A stretch of DNA of 7,694 bases, taken from Spirochaetales bacterium (GTDB lineage: Bacteria > Spirochaetota > Spirochaetia > Sphaerochaetales > Sphaerochaetaceae). This document shows, piece after piece, positions 1-5,377 of the stretch (position 1 is its first letter; each line of letters starts with the position of its first letter). The position numbers were made by a program, and so were the translations under genes. The notes beneath the pieces are model-generated. The model saw only the letters and a program-made list of their open reading frames with translations, had not been told where the DNA came from and searched no databases. The stretch spans positions 1 through 7,694 of the forward strand of contig JALFCJ010000173.1 of the NCBI GenBank assembly GCA_022771185.1. Reading direction: 5' to 3'.

Positions 1-30
1 CTATCATGTCATTTATACCATATAACTCAT

Positions 31-60
31 TTGACACCATCTAATTGTTGGTGATATCCT
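31..60 (+). promoter_or_regulatory. Sigma70-type promoter for the infC operon
   Basis: A perfect -35 hexamer TTGACA lies at 31-36. After an 18-base spacer comes TATCCT at 55-60 (4 of 6 matches to TATAAT), preceded by TG-A at 52-54, which makes an extended -10 element. Transcription would start near 67 and leave a leader of about 57 bases before infC. The leader contains a small hairpin, GTAC-CTAT-GTAC at 67-78. The promoter assignment is inferred from consensus matches and position only. Bases 1-30 are AT-rich and show nothing I can name. Confidence 0.65.
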
Positions 61-123
61 TTTCCAGTACCTATGTACAAAAGAAACTTTATCGAATATC
101 AGCATTTTGCCTAAAGGAGTTTA

Positions 124-705
124 ATGGCTACAAAAGATTTGAGAATCAACCGCCAGATCAGAAGCAGAGAAGTATTTCTGATCGATGAAAACGGCGAACA
201 GAAAGGCGTAATGAACACTTATGATGCGTTCAGACTGGCTGAAGAGGCCGGACTAGATTTGGTGGAGGTATCTCCAATGGCTAATCCACCTGTATGCAAG
301 ATTCTCGACTTCGGCAAATATAGATACGAGATGGAGAAGAAGCAGAAGGAAGCCAAGAAGAACCAGACTGTCACCAAGCTCAAGGAAGTCAGAATGCAGT
401 CAAAGATTGCAGACAACGACATCAATACAAAGAGCAAGGCTATTTCCGAGTTCCTTGGAGAGGGAAACAAAGTAAAAGTCTCCATCAGATTCAAGGGAAG
501 GACAATGACCCACCCTGAGCTTGGAAAAGAAGTGTTGGATACAATACTTGTAAAGCTCAGCGACATGGGATGCGCCTTCAACCTTGACAAGAGCGCCTTC
601 ATGGAAGGTAAAATGATGAGTATGATGCTGTCCCCTGCAAAGAGCTCAAAACCAAAGGCTCAGAGAGTGCAGGAACAGAAGCCTCAGACTCAAGATAAAG
701 AGTGA
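124..705 (+). CDS. infC: Translation initiation factor IF-3
   Basis: IF3 binds the 30S subunit, keeps it apart from 50S and checks start-codon and initiator-tRNA pairing. The 193-residue product has the full family layout. The N-terminal domain carries INRQIR at 8-13, LIDENGEQ at 19-26 and the GLDLVEVSP...PPVCKI block at 43-60. A Lys-rich helical linker at about 71-88 follows, then the C-terminal ribosome-binding domain with KVKVSIRFKGR at 116-126 and the THPELG segment after it. The last 20 or so residues are a Lys/Gln-rich tail. The start is ATG, not the rare AUU used for autoregulation in E. coli infC. AAAGGAG at 113-119 is only four bases from the ATG, which is close. It is the first gene of an infC-rpmI-rplT operon, the order found in most bacteria. 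Confidence 0.98.
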   Translation: MATKDLRINRQIRSREVFLIDENGEQKGVMNTYDAFRLAEEAGLDLVEVSPMANPPVCKILDFGKYRYEMEKKQKEAKKNQTVTKLKEVRMQSKIADNDINTKSKAISEFLGEGNKVKVSIRFKGRTMTHPELGKEVLDTILVKLSDMGCAFNLDKSAFMEGKMMSMMLSPAKSSKPKAQRVQEQKPQTQDKE

Positions 706-707
706 AC

Positions 708-766
708 TCACTCCCGTATGGGAATGACATAACGCAGTTTCCAGGGTTCTTGTTCCTGGCGACGCG
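708..766 (+). promoter_or_regulatory. Two RNA hairpins in the infC-rpmI spacer, possible L20 autoregulatory site
   Basis: The first hairpin is TCA-C-TCCC (708-715), loop GTAT, GGGA-A-TGA (720-727), with one mismatch. The second is two-tiered: CGC at 733-735 pairs with GCG at 764-766, an internal loop (AGTTT against CGAC) follows, then CCAGG at 741-745 pairs with CCTGG at 755-759. The second structure ends at the base before the rpmI Shine-Dalgarno sequence (767-774). No T-run follows either hairpin, so neither looks like a terminator. Ribosomal protein L20 is known to repress rpmI-rplT translation by binding irregular stems in this mRNA in E. coli and in the leader in B. subtilis. That this structure does the same here is inference. 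Confidence 0.45.
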
Positions 767-783
767 AAAGGAGGGCAAATAAA

Positions 784-981
784 ATGCCTAAGATGAAAAC
801 AAGAAAGAGTGCTGCAAAGCGCTACAAGGTCACCGGAACTGGCAAGGTCATGATTAAAAAGCAGGGATCACGCCATATTCTCACCAAGAAGAGCTCCAAG
901 AGGAAGATGAACCTCAGACACGCAGGAGTTCTTGCCGATTGTGAAGCAAAGAGAGCAAAAGAAATGCTCCCTTATGCTTAA
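784..981 (+). CDS. rpmI: Large ribosomal subunit protein bL35
   Basis: A 65-residue, strongly basic protein with the complete L35 signature: an N-terminal PKMKTRKSAAKR stretch, then SRHILTKKSSKRK near 29-41 and a C-terminal MLPY motif at 61-64. It is a structural component of the 50S subunit. The length is that of the family. A strong Shine-Dalgarno sequence, AAAGGAGG at 767-774, lies nine bases before the ATG. It is sandwiched between infC and rplT, and its translation may be controlled by the hairpin that abuts this ribosome binding site. Confidence 0.98.
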   Translation: MPKMKTRKSAAKRYKVTGTGKVMIKKQGSRHILTKKSSKRKMNLRHAGVLADCEAKRAKEMLPYA

Positions 982-997
982 TTAAGGAGGAGAGATT

Positions 998-1354
998 ATG
1001 CCAAGAGCAGTTGACGGAACCAAAAGAAAGGACAGAAGAAAGAAGATTCTCGAGCAGGCCAAAGGTTACTATGGCCGCAGAAGCACCAACACACGTATTG
1101 CAAAAGACGCTGTAGCAAAAGCAGGTCAGTATGCATATCGTGGCAGAAAGGAAAAGAAGCGTGACTTCAGAAAGCTCTGGATTGCAAGAATCAACGCAGC
1201 TGTACAGGCTGAGGGTCTTAACTACTCCCAGTTCATGCACGGCCTCAAGCTTGCAAACATCACACTGAACAGAAAGGCACTTTCCAACATGGCTGTTGAA
1301 GACAAGGCTGCATTCTCAGCTCTCGTCAAGACTGTCAAAGAGGTATTGGCTTAA
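998..1354 (+). CDS. rplT: Large ribosomal subunit protein bL20
   Basis: A 118-residue basic protein of normal L20 length. The N-terminal RNA-binding tail has the typical block RRKKILEQAKGYYGRR, followed by DFRKLWIARINAA, LNYSQFMHGL and LNRKALSNMA in the globular C-terminal domain. L20 is needed early in 50S assembly and, in the bacteria studied, is the translational repressor of its own operon. AAGGAGG at 984-990 is seven bases before the ATG, and only 16 bases separate it from rpmI, so the two are co-transcribed and probably co-translated. Confidence 0.98.
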   Translation: MPRAVDGTKRKDRRKKILEQAKGYYGRRSTNTRIAKDAVAKAGQYAYRGRKEKKRDFRKLWIARINAAVQAEGLNYSQFMHGLKLANITLNRKALSNMAVEDKAAFSALVKTVKEVLA

Positions 1355-1365
1355 GGAGGAGAACG

Positions 1366-1677
1366 ATGGAGGGCATCAAAAAAAGCGAACTCATAGCAGC
1401 AAGACTCAAAAGGGCGTCAAGTGCATTAAAAACACTAAACGCAGAGATTGATGAGCTGAAGCAGAGGCTTTCTCTTGTGGAGATCCATAACGAAGAGCTT
1501 CAGGATCTTATCAACAGGATAGGAGAGAGTGCCGCTCAGATTGCTTCTTCCATCGACAAGTCTATGGAAGGACTTGGAACAGAAGAATTTATCTTCAACG
1601 AAGACGAATCCAGTGAAATCGCTTCTGCTGAAGAGTTCTCTGCATCCGGCTCTGTAGACGACGACTTCGACTTCTAA
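1366..1677 (+). CDS. Small coiled-coil protein with acidic C-terminal tail (ZapB-like in form)
   Basis: I do not recognise a named family with certainty. The 103-residue protein has a very regular heptad array. Residues at a/d spacing from 14 to 63 read L, A, L, L, I, L, L, V, N, L, I, I, A, I, I, so about seven heptads with one polar Asn at 42, as often seen in parallel dimers. Residues 71-103 are acidic, probably disordered, and end in VDDDFDF at the carboxyl terminus. There is no signal peptide or membrane segment, so it should be cytoplasmic. AAGGAGG at 1353-1359 overlaps the rplT stop codon, so it is the last gene of the ribosomal operon. In size, helix content and position next to a 6S RNA gene it recalls the ZapB-type or ZapA-type division proteins found beside ssrS in gammaproteobacteria. 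That link is inference. Confidence 0.85.
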   Translation: MEGIKKSELIAARLKRASSALKTLNAEIDELKQRLSLVEIHNEELQDLINRIGESAAQIASSIDKSMEGLGTEEFIFNEDESSEIASAEEFSASGSVDDDFDF

Positions 1678-1696
1678 TATTGTCCTAGTTAGTAAT

Positions 1697-1725
1697 TGGA
1701 GACTGAAAGGTCTCCATTTTTATTT
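1697..1725 (+). terminator. Rho-independent terminator of the infC-rpmI-rplT operon
   Basis: TGGAGAC (1697-1703) pairs perfectly with GTCTCCA (1710-1716) around a six-base loop TGAAAG, and five T's at 1717-1721 plus ATTT follow immediately. This is a textbook intrinsic terminator 20 bases after the stop codon of the coiled-coil gene, and it separates the protein operon from the downstream RNA gene. Confidence 0.88.
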
Positions 1726-1748
1726 CTCAAGAAAAAGTAAAAAATGAC

Positions 1749-1777
1749 TACACAAAGGGGCCCAGTCCATATACAAT
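1749..1777 (+). promoter_or_regulatory. Promoter of the 6S RNA gene
   Basis: A -35-like TACACA (1749-1754, 4 of 6) and a -10 TACAAT (1772-1777, 5 of 6) stand exactly 17 bases apart. A start seven or eight bases downstream, at 1784-1785, coincides with the left edge of the closing stem of the RNA that follows, which independently supports the assignment. The spacer contains a GGGGCCC block at 1757-1763. Confidence 0.6.
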
Positions 1778-1784
1778 CAGATTA

Positions 1785-1968
1785 ACCTATAGAAAGCAAT
1801 CAAGCACCTCTTGGCTCAAACCTATATATTCGGGGCCTGGGATAGCTTCTGCCTGCATTGCACCCGCCCTTTGGGTAAAACAGGGTACAGAACGCAAGCG
1901 AACAAGGGCCCCATCCTTGAACCTATGTTCAAGAGTCGACGATTAGCTTTTTCTATAGGATTTTTTTT
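1785..1968 (+). ncRNA. ssrS: 6S RNA (ssrS), RNA polymerase regulator
   Basis: 6S RNA mimics an open promoter and sequesters the sigma70 holoenzyme. The transcript would be about 175-184 nt, the family's usual size. CCTATAGAAA (1786-1795) pairs perfectly with TTTCTATAGG (1950-1959), and GC then AATC (1796-1801) pair with GATT and GC (1941-1947) with small bulges, giving a closing stem of 16 pairs. An open region follows: 1802-1831 on the 5' side and 1913-1940 on the 3' side. The 3' side holds a hairpin, CTTGAAC-CTAT-GTTCAAG (1916-1933), very like the CUUGAAC...GUUCAAG hairpin of E. coli 6S. An apical arm starts with GGGGCC (1832-1837) against GGCCCC (1907-1912), continues with GCTTCTG against CAGAA-C-GC (1845-1851 with 1888-1895) and CCTG against CAGG, and ends in ACCC/GGGT. 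Stem, central bubble and apical arm is the canonical 6S plan. The exact ends are estimates. I excluded RNase P, tmRNA and SRP RNA for lack of their signature sequences. Confidence 0.85.
1946..1968 (+). terminator. T-run ending the 6S RNA transcript
   Basis: The 3' arm of the 6S closing stem (to 1959) is followed at 1961-1968 by eight T's and then ATTTT. The closing stem, whose partner is about 160 bases upstream, is the only pairing directly before the T-run. Termination may therefore use this long-range stem, or the 3' end may be trimmed from a longer transcript. It is the only terminator-like signal before the next gene. Confidence 0.5.
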
Positions 1969-1978
1969 ATTTTAGTCT

Positions 1979-1984
1979 TATATT
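1979..1984 (+). promoter_or_regulatory. Possible -10 box for a near-leaderless TPR mRNA
   Basis: TATATT at 1979-1984 is a good -10 hexamer ten bases before the ATG of the TPR gene. No convincing -35 element is present at 16-18 bases upstream. If used, the mRNA would begin within about five bases of the start codon. The alternative is read-through from the 6S gene. Weak evidence. Confidence 0.3.
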
Positions 1985-1994
1985 TATTCTGATT

Positions 1995-3347
1995 ATGACA
2001 ACTAAAGAAAATATTAAATTTATCAAGCTGCCTGAAAACTTTAAGGCTGATTTAGGTTCATTCACCATCGACCCTTCCATAGAGCTTCCAATTCTCTTGG
2101 AAGAAAGAAGAGATAAAGTTGAAGACAAAGACCTCACGGTAGAGAATATCGTAGCAGGAATGATCAGCGTCATCGCCCATCATCCTGATAACCCCAACTT
2201 CTCATACTATAAGTCCTTTGTCCTTGCTTCCGATCCACATATTGTAGAAAAACTTAACCAAGCTGCAATTGCAAAGGAGCAGAGAAAAGAATTTGAATTT
2301 GCAGAAGAACTCTTTTTGGCTGTCTATCACCTGCTGCCACAGAATGCATCCTGCGTCAATCTGGCCACACTCTACTCCTATCTTGCCGTTGAAGCCAGAA
2401 GCAAGGGTGAAGATGAGAAAGTGTGGATAAAAAAAGTAAGATCCACTCTTGAAGATGGCATTGAAAGATTCGGCGAAGACGAAATGATTCTCTCTGAGCT
2501 CTCTTCTTTCGAAGCTTATATGGGTAATCTTGAAGAAGCCAAGGAATATGGCGAAAGATACATGGAAGTAGCAGAAGAAAGCGAGAGAAAGGAAGAAGTG
2601 AGAAAGATGCTTAAAGAGATTGCATTTAAGCTTGAGAACAGCGAAGCCATCTCTGAAGCCTATGACTTCATTACTTTGGGAGAACCTGACAAAGCTCTTC
2701 CCATCATAGATAAGTTCCTATCAGCAAACCCTTCTATATGGAACGGCTACTTCCTTAAAGGATGGGCTCTGAGAATAAGAAAAGACTACGACGAAGCCAA
2801 AGAGTGCTTCTTGGAGTGTATTAAGCTTGGTGAAAGCAATAGCGAAATATATAACGAACTTTCAATCTGCGAACTTGAAGGTGGAAATAAAGAGCTGGCT
2901 AAAGCTTATCTTGAAACAGCCTGCGATCTGGATGAAAGCAATCTCACAACAACTACTAACCTAGCTTACTTGTACCTCGCTGACGGTGAGTTTGACGAAG
3001 CCAGGGAGTACTTGGAGAGAGCAAGGTTCTTGGCTAAGGACGACAAGTTCGTAAAAGGCCTTATTGAAGAGTATGAGAAGGCTACAGGAGAGAAGATTGG
3101 TGATATAATCCACGAAGAGTATGTGAAAAATACAGAAAACCATGACAATGAAGATTATCCGGGGGCTTCTTTCCAGGAGGACCTCAGAAAGTTCGCTCTC
3201 TCAGTAGACGAAGACTTCGACTTTGAAGACGAAGACGATGAGTGTTCCTGTAACTGTGGACACTGTCATGACGATAATGAATGCGAAAATGATGGAGAGT
3301 GCTCTTGCCACAACAAAGAGGGACACGGGTGCAAATGCCACCATTAA
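1995..3347 (+). CDS. TPR-repeat protein with acidic linker and Cys/His-rich C-terminal tail
   Basis: This 450-residue protein has no signal peptide and is probably cytoplasmic. Helical repeats run from about residue 86 to 360. The clearest TPR units are 250-283 (NGYFLKGWALR...DYDEAKECF), 284-316 (EIYNELSICELEGGNKELAK) and 317-350 (TNLAYLYLADGEFDEAREYL). Looser units lie at about 86-118, 165-195 and 218-247. TPRs are protein-binding scaffolds, so a partner-binding role is likely, but the partner is unknown. Residues 403-416 are acidic and begin SVDEDFDF. The last 34 residues (417-450) contain nine Cys and six His in patterns such as CSCNCGHCH and CKCHH, which suggests metal binding. No Shine-Dalgarno sequence precedes the ATG, unlike its neighbours, and an in-frame stop at 1956-1958 rules out a much longer N-terminus. 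tsaE begins 12 bases after its stop codon. Confidence 0.9.
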   Translation: MTTKENIKFIKLPENFKADLGSFTIDPSIELPILLEERRDKVEDKDLTVENIVAGMISVIAHHPDNPNFSYYKSFVLASDPHIVEKLNQAAIAKEQRKEFEFAEELFLAVYHLLPQNASCVNLATLYSYLAVEARSKGEDEKVWIKKVRSTLEDGIERFGEDEMILSELSSFEAYMGNLEEAKEYGERYMEVAEESERKEEVRKMLKEIAFKLENSEAISEAYDFITLGEPDKALPIIDKFLSANPSIWNGYFLKGWALRIRKDYDEAKECFLECIKLGESNSEIYNELSICELEGGNKELAKAYLETACDLDESNLTTTTNLAYLYLADGEFDEAREYLERARFLAKDDKFVKGLIEEYEKATGEKIGDIIHEEYVKNTENHDNEDYPGASFQEDLRKFALSVDEDFDFEDEDDECSCNCGHCHDDNECENDGECSCHNKEGHGCKCHH

Positions 3348-3359
3348 AGAGGCGATAAG

Positions 3360-3797
3360 ATGACTGTCACTACAAAGACAACAGAAGAAACAGAAGATCT
3401 TGGTTACAAATTCGGCTCCACTTTAAAAAAGGGAGACTGCGTATCATTACGTGGTTCCCTTGGAGCAGGAAAGACTGTACTTGCAAAGGGAATTGCAAGA
3501 AGCCTTGGAATTACCGAAGCTGTAGTCTCCCCTACTTTCACTTTGGTCCAGGAATATGACGGCAGGGAAAAACTCTACCACTTGGATATCTATCGATTAA
3601 GCGGCGAAGACGAGTTCGAGTCCATGGGAGGAGAAGAGTTTCTTTATCCTGATGGAATAACATTAATAGAATGGTCTGAGAAAATAGACTCCATGCTCCC
3701 TGACTCTACAATATTTGTAGAGATTGAGATTAATGAGGATCTATCTAGAACTATAACGATTAAAGGAGACGAAAGATATGAACATTCTCTCTCTTGA
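3360..3797 (+). CDS. tsaE: tRNA threonylcarbamoyladenosine biosynthesis ATPase TsaE
   Basis: TsaE (YjeE) is the P-loop ATPase that works with TsaB and TsaD to place threonylcarbamoyl on A37 of ANN-decoding tRNAs. The 145-residue product has the Walker A motif GSLGAGKT at 32-39, the family block SPTFTLVQEY at 57-66, HLDIYRL at 74-80 with the conserved Asp at 76, and LIEWSEKI at 102-109. Its length is normal. AGAGG at 3348-3352 serves as a weak ribosome binding site seven bases before the ATG. Its 3' end overlaps tsaB by 20 bases and the tsaB ribosome binding site lies inside it, so the two proteins should be made together. tsaD is not in the window. Confidence 0.96.
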   Translation: MTVTTKTTEETEDLGYKFGSTLKKGDCVSLRGSLGAGKTVLAKGIARSLGITEAVVSPTFTLVQEYDGREKLYHLDIYRLSGEDEFESMGGEEFLYPDGITLIEWSEKIDSMLPDSTIFVEIEINEDLSRTITIKGDERYEHSLS

Positions 3798-4470
3798 CAC
3801 ATCAAATCCTGTATTATCTCTGTCATTAAGGACAAATAACTCATATGAAGAAAGGAAAATAATCGGAAACTTCTCCCACTCGGAAAACCTTTTGGGTGAA
3901 ATAAAGTCTATGACGAAGAGAGCTGGAATAGAGCTCAAAGACCTGGAACTCTTGATCTGCACCAAGGGCCCAGGTTCCTTTACAGGACTAAGAGTGGGGA
4001 TGGCAGGACTCAAGGGCATATCTTTGGCGTCCTCCGCTCCCCTTGTCTCAGTCCCTACCCTCTCAGTAATCGATGAGAGTGTAAAGTCACTATGGAAGGG
4101 ACCTGTATTAAGCGTAATAGACGCCAAAAAGAAGAAATTCTATTTCCGTCTCAGAAAGGGAGAAGATGTAATCATTTCAGACCGAGACGGAAACCCTGAA
4201 GATGTAATAGAAACATTAAAGAGTCTAAAGGACGTCCTTATTACAGGCCCAGATGCAGCGCTCTTTGCTTCTAAACTTTCTTCCGAAGACTTGGATATCA
4301 CGGTGGATTCTGAAGCTCCTAGATGCCTTTCCTACGCTCTAGAAAAGCTCGGAAAAGAGAAATATGCAACAGATGGCCCGGATGATATCGGAGAAGGACC
4401 GGTATATATAAGAAGAAGCGATGCAGAAGAAATGCTTTTGGCAAAAGCAAGAGAAGCAAAAGGAGAATAA
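3778..4470 (+). CDS. tsaB: tRNA threonylcarbamoyladenosine biosynthesis protein TsaB
   Basis: TsaB (YeaZ) is an inactive ASKHA-fold homologue of TsaD that dimerises with it and recruits TsaE in the t6A complex. The 230-residue product starts with the family's ILSLDTS strand and carries the signature GPGSFTGLRVG at 64-74, followed by GLKGISLA. The divergent C-terminal half, with SVIDAKKKKFYFRLR near 105-119 and PVYIRR near the end, is typical of the family. AAAGGAG at 3762-3768, inside tsaE, lies nine bases before the ATG. The stop codon is followed one base later by the trxB start, so the genes are translationally linked. Confidence 0.95.
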   Translation: MNILSLDTSNPVLSLSLRTNNSYEERKIIGNFSHSENLLGEIKSMTKRAGIELKDLELLICTKGPGSFTGLRVGMAGLKGISLASSAPLVSVPTLSVIDESVKSLWKGPVLSVIDAKKKKFYFRLRKGEDVIISDRDGNPEDVIETLKSLKDVLITGPDAALFASKLSSEDLDITVDSEAPRCLSYALEKLGKEKYATDGPDDIGEGPVYIRRSDAEEMLLAKAREAKGE

Positions 4471-4471
4471 A

Positions 4472-5377
4472 ATGAGAGAAGTTGATATTCTAGTCGTAGG
4501 TTCAGGCCCCGGAGGAATGAGTGCAGCCCAGTATGCTTCAAGAGCAGGATACTCTACACTTGTGCTGGACCCTATGGGCCCTGGGGGGCAACTATTATAT
4601 ATCGATGAAATCGAAAACTACCCGGGGCTAGGAAAAACCAGTGGTTATATTCTTTCGGAAGCTATGGAAAACCAGTGCAAAGAGTTCGGTGTAGAGATTG
4701 AATATGATGAAGTGACAAAAATAGAGAAGAAAGAGAACAAATTCCTTATCACATCTTCATACTCAGAAGTGGAGGCAAAAGCTGTAATACTTGCTACCGG
4801 CGCCAGCCACAGACACATTGGAGCCAAAGGCGAAGAAGAGTATAGCGGAAAGGGCGTAAGTTACTGCGCAACATGTGACGGACCATTCTTCAGAGGACAG
4901 AAAGTAGTTGTCGTTGGCGGCGGTGATACAGCTCTCACTGATGCTCTATATCTGTCCAAACTCTGTAAAGAAGTAGTCATCGTACACCGACGCAGTGAAT
5001 TCAGAGCCCAGAAGGCTCTCCAAGAGAAGATAAAGAGTGTAGCCAACATCTCTACTGTCATGGGAAAGAACATTGTAGAAATTAAGGGTAACGGCTCCAA
5101 AGTCGAAAGTGTCGTACTGGACGATGGAAGCGAGATAGAGACTAACGGAGTCTTTGTCTTTGTTGGAACTGTCCCCAACTCAAAGATCGTAGAGGGAATC
5201 GTCAAAACTGAAAACGGCTTTGTTTTGACAGATGAGAAGATGAACACATCTCTTCCTGGTCTATATGCAGTAGGAGACGTGAGAAACACATCCTTCAGAC
5301 AAGTTGTAACAGCAACAGGAGACGGGGCAAAAGCCGCCCATAGTGCAGACGAGTACATTCAGGAAAATAGCATATGA
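4472..5377 (+). CDS. trxB: Thioredoxin reductase (NADPH)
   Basis: This FAD flavoenzyme passes electrons from NADPH to thioredoxin in the cytoplasm. I place the start at 4472, giving 301 residues, because AAAAGGAG at 4458-4465 is six bases upstream and the FAD-binding strand follows at once. An in-frame ATG at 4421 would add 17 Lys/Gln-rich residues inside tsaB and has no family counterpart. Motifs: FAD-binding GSGPGG at 10-15 and GPGGQL near 36-41, redox-active CATC at 132-135, NADP-binding GGGDTA at 149-154, HRR at 172-174 (contacts the NADPH 2'-phosphate), and the second FAD site AVGDVR at 266-271. The more usual form of the NADP segment is GGGDSAxEEA; here it reads GGGDTALTDA, a mild variation. 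Position after tsaE-tsaB links it to the same transcript. No thioredoxin gene is visible. Confidence 0.96.
   Translation: MREVDILVVGSGPGGMSAAQYASRAGYSTLVLDPMGPGGQLLYIDEIENYPGLGKTSGYILSEAMENQCKEFGVEIEYDEVTKIEKKENKFLITSSYSEVEAKAVILATGASHRHIGAKGEEEYSGKGVSYCATCDGPFFRGQKVVVVGGGDTALTDALYLSKLCKEVVIVHRRSEFRAQKALQEKIKSVANISTVMGKNIVEIKGNGSKVESVVLDDGSEIETNGVFVFVGTVPNSKIVEGIVKTENGFVLTDEKMNTSLPGLYAVGDVRNTSFRQVVTATGDGAKAAHSADEYIQENSI

Noticed and set aside
219..602. A 127-codon minus-strand open frame within infC
   Set aside because: It overlaps a fully conserved gene and has no recognisable domain or start signals.
1740..1970. RNase P RNA, tmRNA or SRP RNA as the identity of the structured gap
   Set aside because: The GAGGAAAGTCC block of RNase P, the tRNA-like 3' end of tmRNA and the GGAAGCAG-type apical loop of SRP RNA are all absent, while the 6S layout fits from end to end.
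3200..3240. Repeated GAAGAC units in the TPR gene as a DNA repeat or operator
   Set aside because: They are explained by an acidic Asp/Glu/Phe-rich coding stretch.
4421..4471. Longer N-terminus for TrxB starting at an ATG inside tsaB
   Set aside because: The 17 extra residues are Lys/Gln-rich and unlike any TrxB, while a strong ribosome binding site sits just before the ATG at 4472.
4861..5358. A 165-codon open frame on the minus strand inside trxB
   Set aside because: It is the antisense shadow of a gene with intact catalytic motifs, and its translation is Ser/Thr/Pro-rich low-complexity with no recognisable motif or ribosome binding site.
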